Source of the DNA: Saxidomus purpurata
Lineage: Eukaryota; Mollusca; Bivalvia; Venerida; Veneridae
Assembly: GCA_022818135.1 (NCBI GenBank)
Contig: JAFMSR010000016.1
Coordinates: 1,936,237-2,000,236 of the forward strand
Direction of reading: 5' to 3'
Length of the DNA: 64,000 nucleotides
A program made the position numbers and the translations under genes. Shown here one piece after another: positions 11,901 through 23,900 of the stretch; the stretch's first letter is position 1, and every line of letters starts with the position of its first letter. Under the pieces are notes generated by a model. It had not been told where the DNA came from, did no database searches, and was given only the letters and a program-made list of their open reading frames with translations.

Positions 11901-14900
11901 GTTCAACAGTATGCATAAAACTTCGAGGACACTTGGGTCACTACTCATCGCTATCTATAATACACCGTTTGACAGCTGATAAGATTTGAAGGTGTCGCCT
12001 GTTAAGCGCTCTTAACCAATTAGAACGCGATGGTTTTTCGATAATTTATTGCCACATTGGTGTGTGATCTAGTGTTATTTATCAATATTCACACCCGACA
12101 ATCGCTGTATGAATTTGTTGTGGCGCTGTTACGAAAGTGATAAATCTTTTAATTCGATTAGATATTACTTAATTAGCGGCATGTTTGGAGAGAAGTGACT
12201 TGTTTGTCGGTTAATTATCGGCTGATCACCATTGTTGAAGTTTACGAATTGCCGTTAATTATCCTCCGGGCGTTTACCTAAGATGGTAGTGGCAATTAAC
12301 CTTTATCGCTTGTTCACAGAAAGTAGCATATCAAGAAAGCTGTAGTGAAAAATATGAACATGTATAATCTTGTTGTTGTAGAAGATTAACGCCCGTTTCA
12401 ACCGTATTTTTGTTATTTTTACAAGCGGACAGTTCACCTAGCCATCGTTCATAGGAAGATCCAGTACTAGAGCCCTGGTCTTTGTAAGAAACTGCCAACT
12501 TTCTCACAAGGAGACATATGCGGTGGTAGGACTTGAACCCATGACCCTAAATCTATGAGTGGTTACAATGATTTCAAGTCGGTGGCTTTAACAGTCGATC
12601 ACGGAGGCCCTTGACTTAAAGAAAATTGGCAATATTCAACTTGTATCCGAACTATAGCTATCACTGAACATGAATAAAATATTCCCACAAACGCGCCTGT
12701 TCACAAGAAATGGCATTTCTCATTACCATAACCTCAACAACTATATGATTTACCAAGATAGCTGGGAAACACATTATGCTCGTCATCTTGATATGGTGAA
12801 CATTTGACCTAGTTTTCATGAAAATGATTCAAAGGGGTTTGGAGATAAAATATCATGACCTTTGATCCTTAATTGTGATATTAGCGTTAAACCTGCACAG
12901 TTAGAACATATGTTTTGCATGTCATATCAATAATCTGAACATTTGGTTTAATCTCGAACGTACACGTTTTATTTTCGTACGTTCGTGCTGATTTATACGT
13001 GTTTTTTTTTTCTCGTACGTACGCCTTTATTTTCTTTTGTTTTGTTTTTTATTTGACACCTCTCGGCTTTCGTAAAAATGATCATACAAATAGACATAAA
13101 TGTTAATGTATTTCAATTTAATTACTAAAAAAGGAAAAATAACGAAAAATATGGCGCCGATTGGGATTGAACCCAGGACCCCTTGATCTGAAAGTGGACG
13201 TTCTACCAATTCGCCACGGTACAAAATGTGTACAAGCATAAAATTCAAAGTTTTCCAAATGGTCATAAAACAGGAACCACTATTACCTTAACATTTACTT
13301 TGCTTTTACTTTGTTTTCTACGACCCTATTGTTGACCATGTACTGTAGTGCCCCATATTTTGAGTTAGACATGAGTCTCTCAGCAACATTGGTATGGTTG
13401 GTCAGTAAACTGAATCTCATGTCGGAATGGCACTGTGCCTTTAATTTACCCTTATTGTATTTAGCATGTAATTGTACATGTATATTGACATGAATATTTT
13501 GCCTGTTTGCAGACCGATTTTTGCATAATGAAAGAGGCAATACTTGAAACTTTATTTGTTTTCATAGTAGCTCAGGTAAATACTTCACATCAGAAGGTAT
13601 ATGACTGCATGTCATTCGTATTTTTGTTGAAATTACAGTTGGAATGTATTTTATGCAACACTTCCTTGTTTACGTCCGCCATTTTTGAAGAGCGGTGTTG
13701 AGGTAGATTTCTCCTTAGCAACAATAGAAGGCACCTGTTTCCTGTTTCTTTGCCAAAATGAATGTAAACAGAGGCATAAAAAGGAGTTTTTCTGTAAGAA
13801 TTATTTAGATAACTTTGAATACCAGCTATTTACTTTAATCATTTTAACTTTATTGAGTTTAGTAAGTAATTACAGCTTCCGACCTTGAATTCTGGTTGCC
13901 AGTGCACAATGTTTATTTGTGCGCATTTTTAGCCAATGGCATTCATGTCATGTACGCTTTTGTTTTGGTGCACACTGAACGTATTTGCGTACCCGCATTA
14001 ACTCGTAGGGTACACTAAGTATTTTTGTGCATTTTACCAGTGGTATAAATACTTGCTCTCCCGTTATTCGGGGTCTCCAAACTTTTAAACACTTAAAGGG
14101 CAAATCCCCGTTATTTTTCTTTGGAAATTGTCTTATAGACTTCAAAGTCGGATTCCACTTTTATCAAACACAGTCAGTCTATTTTTGAGTTACTGAAATC
14201 TTTCTAAATATCATTTTTGATATTTATTTAAACAAATAGGTATTTATTAGAATTTTCAAGTAAGAGCTATGCAGCATTATTAAAGCAGAACTTTGTGAAT
14301 TACTTTATTAATAGCTTTGGTCCTGTATCGTTGACAGAATCCTCGAAGTTTATCGTGGTTTATCGTGTACGCGTATTTTTATGCGGATCGTCACTTTGGT
14401 CTTGTGTAAAACATGGTATTTATTTATTGTTGGCAATATTTAAATTCTAGTCATACTTGTTGATATTTATAATCCCTGCAGGGGAATAAACAAATAATAT
14501 TCTTATTTAGTTTTGTCTTCCTCTTCCCTTTGCTAAACTTAGTGTTTAACGTTATACGCCCTCTGGAGACCAGTCCTTTATTTAATTAAAATCCTATCTG
14601 AGCAGCTGATGAGACCAGTACTATTGAAACGATAGATCTACACTGCAATCATAGTCTACCCTCAGTCTTAGAGTCTGCATCACATTAACAGTCTACACTG
14701 CAAGGCAACTTGCGTCACGTCATGGTCTACATTGTTATTTAGTTAGTTCTACATCTACAGTCTACGTTAGACCACGGTATCTACACCACTCAGCAGTATA
14801 GACTTATCTATAGAGACACTGCAGTCATAGTCTACAATACAGACTTAAAGGGCCAGGTTTTGTACGGTGCAGACCCAGTTTACCTAGGTTGGAGTGCTAC

Positions 14901-17900
14901 ATCTGCAGATTTAGTCTCTGCAGATTGAGATATCCTGTCTCCTCCACACAATACAAAGTATTTGAAGTATAGTGTTGTGGGGTCGGGTGAATCTTATATT
15001 GAGTAACGCTACCGATATTTACAATTGACACTACCAGCTCGCAACAGTACTTTAAAAATCAGACTTTTTCCGAGGGTTTAATTTCGCTTTATTCGCGAGG
15101 TCGGCAGTTTTGGGAAAATTTAACCTCACAAAATGATTACGTTGACATATCCTTCATATATAAAAACATTTCTTACAATTAACGGAATTATCGTGTATGC
15201 ATACGATATCGTTCGCCATTACGATCTATGCGGGACTGTTGTAGCCGTTATGAAATATGAATGTACAATTTATTTACGGAATTGTCTTATCTAGTGTGTC
15301 CAGTAATAGTTCACGAGTGTGAGTCTTAGTTACGTCGAATATTACAAGCGCAGTCTAGTTACAGACTAAACAAAGTAAACAATTATAATCAATAGCAAAT
15401 CTGTGTAATTTTTGCATAAATTTTAAAGAAAAGGCAATACCATTTATGCCTATTGGATAAGCAAGAATGCAATACTTCACATTTATTGAAAATGTAATTA
15501 TTGTAACGAACACCGACGTATTAAGTTGATTGTGTAGAGAATGAATGCATTGAAACTTTTAAACAGTTATACATGCCGACATATATGTTAATTTGCAGAC
15601 TCTCACGTAAGTTCATTAATAATAGATTCGAAAAAGCCTCTCGGTCAATTTCTAACATCTATAGACCGTTATACAATTCTCAGTCGGTCGATAATTTATT
15701 GCACTGGCAGTTAATCGCCTCTAAATCAGGATGCAAATATTACCTGTTTTTAAAGTTAAATCATTCAACGTCGCAAACCACTCCAAAACTTAAAAATCGC
15801 AAAATTTTAACCTCGCCAAAATATATCAAGTTTACAGTACCAATGGTACATCTTAGCCAATTTGTTTGTGAAGATACAGTCATGAAATATGGACCATGTG
15901 TGCAATTTTGTAACAGAATTTCAGTTTTGTTTTTTAAAACCTTTTCACTAATGACTTTATTTGATGACATTCATTCAACAAAACGACTACCGTAGAGTTT
16001 AAGTTCACAATCGCTGTACTTTTACTCAGTGTTTTCTCCGACCGTGTGTTTGACATCAGTATCCAGGTGTTCCTTATATGTCCATCAAGATCCTCTTGTT
16101 TTTAGCTCACCTGAGCACTTTATGATCACGATAGGCTGTTGAGACCATTACATATTCCTTGCTCTACCAAATGTGTTCAAAATATTCAATTCCATGCTGA
16201 ACTCTGGTTGCTATGGCAATAAATATGAAATTCTTAAAAATCTTCTTAAAATGAACAGTGTTGAGGCATTTGGCATGTAGAATTTTTTAGTGAAGAACAA
16301 CCACAACCACGATTGTTCAAATCAAAATCTTGTACTCTGAAACCACAAAGCATAGATTTTAGAAGGATAAGTTAAATTGTTTCTTAAATGAAAAATTATT
16401 TGATTTTGAATGGGGTATTTATGATCCTTATACAGATTTCAGGAAAAAACAGCAGTTGGTTTTTTCAATTTCGATTTATTATGTATTTTGGAACAAATCT
16501 GTAATTTTATAACGCAAAGAAAGAAACTTTCAAAATAATGAATTACATTGTATAAATGAGTTAAGTTGTTTCTTAAACGAAACATTCTTTGACTTTTAAT
16601 GTGGTATTTATAAGCATTTGACAAATTTCTAAAAATCAGCTGAGTTTGCTTTTAAATTTAGATTTGTTATGTATTTTGGACAACACACTTCCTGTACTCA
16701 CTGATGAAAGTCTGAGAGTTTATAGAGAGATTAAAATAAAGACAAATGTCTTTCAGTGTCTCCTCCAACACCTGTAATAGCTAACACAGTATCAGATGGC
16801 AACCGTGTGGTTGTGAATGAGGGACAATCTCTTACAATACAGTGTACATCTACTGGTGGATACCCTTCACCAACACTTGTCTGGTACAAGGACAGTGTAT
16901 CAGGCTCTAACCAGTTGGCTTCTACCAGCACAAGAACGTTACAGAATGATGGCACATACACTGTGACACTACAGCATACATTCACACCTACAGTGTCTGA
17001 TGACAGGAAATCATTTATCTGTAGATCATATTATCCACAGGCTGATAGTGCTTACCGAGATTCTAAAAATACAAGTGTGGTACTTTTTCTTACACGTGAG
17101 TTAATTAACATCTGTATAGTTATCAGCATTGAACTATTTGAAGAAAAACATAATAATTATAATAATACTAATGAAAAGAAATAGTAATACAGATATATTT
17201 TGTCACAAAGGCATTAGTTTAACAGCATACATTCCACAATAGGTTGGCTGAATGCCGGGAGATTGTTTTGCAAAATCACCGGGTTTTAGGACGAAAGACT
17301 GGGAGAAAAAGCTTTTGCAAGAATCATGCGTTTCTTAGGACGTAATTATTAATTGATTGCGTAATTACACTGGAAATGCGAATTTAAAACATTAGGTTAC
17401 TATTCTCGTAGAAATAATTCACGGAAACGCTTACTTTCGCATATTTTTAACACATATTTTGTTTAAAATATGCTTAATTATCCTCCGGGCGTTTACCTAA
17501 GATGGTAGGGGCAATTAACACAAATATTTTTAAAGCGTGTCAACACATCCATTTTGCCACCTTATCGACAATACACAATACTAGTACTTCTTGCCTAATT
17601 AACCAGTTATTGATATCACGTGTCAGGGTATTGACAGTGTATGTAAGTTGATATTTTATTAGCTTTGTAGGGATTTATTCACAATTTGAATTTACCGGGA
17701 GATTTTGGTGTTTTTGCGAGCTTCGTCTGGGTGCTGGGGTTCCGGGGTTAGGTTCTTTATACCGGGAGAACACGGCGAATATCGGGAAGACGGAATGTAT
17801 GTTTAACAGTAACATTTATTTTCTATTTACTGGTTACGGTCCTAGTTTCGGACCTTTTTAGCGCATATTTTGCTATAACCAAATCTTTATGAAATTTCAC

Positions 17901-20900
17901 CTCAACCGACTTCGGTTCCTCATACTACTGAAGATTGTTTTTGTTTATTTCTAAAAATAGATTCAGCCCACAAATGAGGTCCCACAATGGGGTCACTAAG
18001 GGAGGTAATTTTTGCAGTCAAGCATACCCTAATTTCGGACAGAGTTATTTGCTTGTTTTCTCTTCTTTATCCGTTGTTTTTTTTATTCAAACTAACGAAA
18101 TTAAACAGCAAGTATTCGGTAACTTGCTGACTCAAAATCGATTTACATTCCGGGTTCAATTGCTTCTGAAAGTCTATACCGTGGTGTCAATGTTGATGAA
18201 AAACACACACGTTTTGGTGGACTAATAGTTTTCTCTTATTTCAAGGTAAATAATGCTTTTTTTCATTGAGCTGTTGTTGGCTTGGTCGAAATCAAACAGC
18301 TGAACGATTGACAACAGGCGATCAACATCAATAACAAAATCGACTGTTTTAACCAGTGTCCGAAATAAAGATTATCAGAATTAAAGAACCGTAGCCAGTA
18401 TGTACATGTGTTTCATATGAAATAGAATAGTGTAACATTCATGTTTAACTTCAGTAAAACCGAGTCAACCAACAGTTACTCAGGTGAGAGATGTATATGT
18501 CGGAAGCACTGTGGAGGTCAGAGGTACAACAACAGGTAGCAGACCTGCTGCAAATATTACCTGGTCCTACCAAGGGTCAACATACACAGGTGCAGTGACC
18601 TCAACGTTAGACCCTTCTACAGAAACATACACAGTTGTATCCGTATTCAGGAGAACTGTAACAGCTGCGGACAATGGACGCAGTTTAAAGTGTGCGGTTA
18701 CACATACAACATTGGTTAGTCCATCTGAGAGAACTGCGTCAATTAACCTCGATGTTCAATGCAAGTAGATCTTGAATTCTTTCTGATATTAGACCAAATA
18801 ATCAAAGGAAAACCAAAAATAATGTTTCATTTTGAATATGTTTGATACATTCAAATAATTTCACAAGGTGTAACTTTTATGTATCACTATGCTAATTGAT
18901 ATATAGGGACATAAAAGAGAAAACCGAAAATCAAATCAACCGTCTCTTAGAAGGCCTGGCTGTTGTTTCTATGACGAAATACAATGTAGTTTGTTGTTTA
19001 TGCAATATGATTCCCTACAGAAAATATTATTGTTAGATTCCATAGGATAATTTCCTAAGATGTTGCATGGAGATCAGACCAGAAAAAGTAATCTGACCGT
19101 ATATTTTGTGATATGGGTATTTTGAAGGATGAAAGACTACTTCATCAACTTTCATACCTATCGGTTGATCTAACTTTGACTTGGTTTAATGATTAATGAA
19201 AACATAGCTTAGAGGCTTCAATTTAGGTCAAGGCTTTGAGCCGTAGATCCCAATCTTGGTAGCGACATTGGTCACTAAACAGTAGATGGACCCTATTAAT
19301 GCTGAAAGTCAATGTCGCAGTGACAATGCATTGACCCAATTATGGTCTTCACATTTATTGGGGTTATAGTTTATGACGAGTAGATCAGCGACATTGATTC
19401 TAAGTTCACTAGGTCAAAGTTTGAGATCACAATGATGCTGCAAAATTGTTTCCTCTAAATTACCCAGCAGCCTTTTGACCTAGTGCCTTCAAAATGTGGT
19501 AGGATTATTGATTATTAGAAGTTGATGAGTATGATGACCCTAGGGTCACAAAGTCAGATGTCACGGTTGCTGCAACGTTTAGCTGAATAATACTTTTCAA
19601 ACTATGTGGGGTATTTGACTGCATATGACACCAATCAAACAGTGCTTATGAATATTAATTTAATACTTTAGCTGATGATATAAGAATACTTTCTATACGC
19701 CCGTCTCTTATGACGGGTCGTATTATGAGATCACCAGATACTCCAGAGTAACAGCCCTTTATCTGATCTCTTACTTCAATAATTTCCTTACCAATCCTCA
19801 CTTAACTTGCTGTGGATATTTATTAACCTACTATCTTGGCAAAGTTCTATAACCAGCCAGATCGCACCAGTCACTCCAGAGTTGATGCCCTTTAATTGCC
19901 AAAATTTGACAAATTTATAGTTGTCCACTGACCGGCGCATTTTGTGACAGTTTGGCACTCTTGTTATGCAGATGCTATAATGCAAGCACTTGAATCAGTA
20001 GTTTCTTGCGTTGCAGTTACTGGAGGTGGTTGGGGCATCTGTATTGTACAAACATCGCTTGTTCATCATCTAGTCAAAATTTCCATTTTTGACCGTATGT
20101 ATGCCTCCAAAATATTAAAGAGAATATTTGTTTGCATACTAAGCTGGTTACGCTTGGCTAGACTTCACATGAGCTGACAGTATATGACCATGTGTCATTG
20201 TTCAAACTTTTGTTTGTCCACTTTATTTCATACATATAATTTTCCACATGTATTTGACTCAACGGTATGAAATAAATTAACACAAACAAAGGTGTAACAG
20301 TTTGGTTGAGGCATACTGGTCCTGTCATGTTTTGATTTCATTGAAATATGGTTTGAAAGAATAAGATGAAAATGTTTGTATTTAGATGCATTGTTAATAA
20401 CAATTATACTGATGTCAAATAGTTTCAGTGCCAGCTTCTACAACAAGTATAACTGGTAACAAAGTAGTGACTGCTACAGGAACTGCAACATTAACATTGA
20501 CATGTACAACAGGATCCTCTAATCCAGCCTCTGATATCACGTGGAAGAATGGTTCTGATATAATTACAAGCCATATGCCATACACAACTTCAGCAGGAGA
20601 CAATTATGGTGTTGTGAAGTCACAACATCTAGTGCTGACACCAACACGGTATATGGATGGTGATGTCATCACATGTTCAGTATCAAACACTGTATCACAG
20701 TCTCCTGTCACGGATACAGCTACACTCAATCTAAATTGTAAGTTTTATTTATGTGTAACCAATTATAATTGTATTGAATTATATTCCATTATATATCAGA
20801 CCTCATTATTATTAACTGTGCATGACTACATGGCTGCGTCGTTAAAAGGTGAGATAGTGTTAAAAGTGTTTTAAGGGGAGAGTGGGGGGGGGGGGGGGGG

Positions 20901-23900
20901 AGGGTTGAGGCCCCTTTCAGGTAACCCTGTTTATTATTTTCATTGCATACATACAGAGTCATTCACGTATACATATACACGTGTTAAGAGTGTTGTATAG
21001 AGGAAAGTAAGTTAAAAAAGGTTGACATAAAACTGCTGTTACAGTACCATAACTAATGCCAGTGGTACAAAAACAAGAGATTTCAGGTCACATTTTTCTC
21101 GGCGTTAGCTGAATAAGCTGGGTTAAGACCTACTCTTTGGACCAATCAAATGTAACGAGTGAACGAAATGAATTATTTTGATCGGATGTTTTTTCCTCGG
21201 ATGAGTATTCGGTTTGTTCTTTGGAAGACATAACGTCTACTGAAGATATACAGGAACTGCTGAAGTTTTTTTGTTTTCAAAACGGTTTCATAAGACCTGT
21301 TTCGATTTATCATCTACTTGATATTAGGAGGATCCGACAGAATGTAGGTTTGAATAGTGTGCATGATATATTAATGTTTTCTGTATTCTTCTATGCAATC
21401 TTCCAAAAGTTCAATTCTCACATAATGGAGCATGTATTTATTTGCCGTTTTCGATTGGTATATACCTTCATTACACATTGATGTGATCGTATACATTTTA
21501 AACTGTTATGTTATGCTGTTCCTATGAAATAATTTTACAAATAAATAAATTAACACTACACGCATCTAATAATTAGGATCCGGACGAATTTCTTCAAATA
21601 TTTTGTAATTTGTTAGAGGATATATAACGTGCGAAAATGACCGTCTTGATCATGTTATTTCTTCTTTTATAAATGTTGTAACTACTGATTCGAAAAGATA
21701 GAATGCACATTTAACCACATCCATTGATAACTTAATTTTCTAGGAACGATGTTCAGTCGACTCCGTTGATAGATTTCCGGGGAACGATGTTTAGGTATAA
21801 ACTTAAAACGTCCGCCTGTAAAATGACTGAATACGGTTGACAAGACAAAAATGGCACGAAGTGGCATGTTTGTGGCTGCACTTATTCCAGGGATCCGGAA
21901 CCCCCGTAAATGACGTCAGAAAATGAATGTGTAAATTCATACGCTACTCCATATTAATTTTAGAATAGACATGCTATGCAGGGGCGGATTTCAGGGTAAT
22001 TGTTTTGGTGGTTACTCGGCTCAACGTCTTTTATTTTTTTTAAAGATATTTCTTGTTAAAGATAGCCATAAGTAAGATGTCAATCTGGTATATTTTCTCT
22101 TTCTTTATTCTATAGTAAATCAAGCAGTTTGGTACATTTCCATTGGATGTTCGAACAAAATTCAAACAATCAGCTGTCTATATTTCTCATCTTGCATATT
22201 ATGCCTATCTATTTACATCATAAAGTTAAAAAAGGATTATTTTGAAATATAGCTCTTGTTAAATTTTAAATGACAAGATAAAAATGAGATCAAATTTTAT
22301 TTGCTACATTTCAAAAAAATATTGTCTAGTTCAGTGAGAACATTGCAAACACATAAAAATACCCTATTCAAAATCAGCCAACACGTGTTCTAAATTGCTT
22401 TGCTGTTTCGGGATTACTTCCGAATGGTAGCACTTATTAGTTATATTAGCACTTCTTCAAAAGTACAGGCTAAATACTCAAATTAACTTATACTAATTTG
22501 TTATTCATTGATTGGGGAACAAGTTCATTCAACTCAAAATCGAGAAAAGAGAGAAAGAGAGAGACAGACATAGACAGAGACAGAGACAGAGACAGAGAGA
22601 GAGACGCAGTGCGGAATTATTGCCTAAAGACACGACCACTACTTGGCACTGATGGGGATCGAACCCGGACCCTCCGATCCTGGGGCGAACGCGCCACCAT
22701 TGCGCTAAGGCGGCTCCACAATAACTCCAGTTCAGGAATTTGCACTGACCGAATGTAATTTTGCATAGATATGATATATATCTAGTATAACAAAATGCAA
22801 AACAGACGATCCAGCTAAGTGTCTCCTTCCACACTGGGATAGGCTTGATAAAACTTTTAAAGGCCATTTCTTTTACCTTGCATGAGGAAATCTGAAAACA
22901 AAACTCGTGATTATTTCGGTTTCAGTAAGATTACAGACATATAATTATATCCAAGCTTCACGATATAAAGTAGGGGCTGTGTAGGAATCAAACATGTTGT
23001 ACCGTCCCTTCCGGTCCTACCAAGCCCCGTCCTTCAATCCATCGCTATCCGTCCTATCTCACATAAAGTCAAGAAATACTCAGAAACTACATGTGCTTCC
23101 ATCAACCAGTGAATGGATTGTCACTGCTCTGTAGCATTTTGCAATGGGTCCTTCCATAGAAAGACGAAATGGTTCATGTCCGATGTGCTCAAGGTGCCGT
23201 TGTTACTTAAATAAGAATAATTTTTAAATGTAGTACTATGTACTGCATTACAATAATGTCGAGTACTACATAATTCTACATATTATGGAGTACTACAGTT
23301 TTAATCAGAAGTATAGAGTACTACAGTAATATAGAGTACATGTACTACAGTATTTTACAGTAACATACACATATAGTCCCGTAGTACCATAGTGACTCAT
23401 TTCCAGTGATAGTTCTAGTTTTGTTTTAAACTATTTTTAGTAGATTATCATATTATTCAAATCGAAATATATTGGATAAATAAGCTGCCAGCTCTAACCA
23501 GTTTTTTGTCTTTTGTTTTTCACAGAGAAAAACAGTAATACCAAGTGTCACTAAGCAATTCACAAATGCAAGAAATCATTATCTTTAGTAGGTTCTGCTA
23601 AGTCCTCAGTTTAGTGCTCAAGAGTCAGTTTGTTCTCTTGTCTACTTTTTCATATCTACTCAATGTTTGATGAAACGTAGACGGACATTAACCTTGACTC
23701 CTACATGTGACAATAATGGTAACACTATCTCATGTGAAGCCACGAATAGTCTAGGAACGTCAGCAAGAACCGAAGAAAGTCTTAATTTAAAATGTAGGAT
23801 ATACCCTTGATGAAGAGAGGCCACTTTGAAACAGGTTGTCTGTGCAACCTTTTTCGGAATATTTTCGATGGCATAGTTCTATTGCCTACTTGTTTCGCAA

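Noticed and set aside
15573..15995. 140-codon frame in intron 1
   Set aside because: Overlaps repeat-like CCTCGCCAAAA sequence, has no domain pattern, and both strands are partly open, suggesting chance.
22645..22718. Functional tRNA gene on the minus strand
   Set aside because: A and B boxes are good but acceptor and anticodon stems do not pair well and a SINE-type tail follows.
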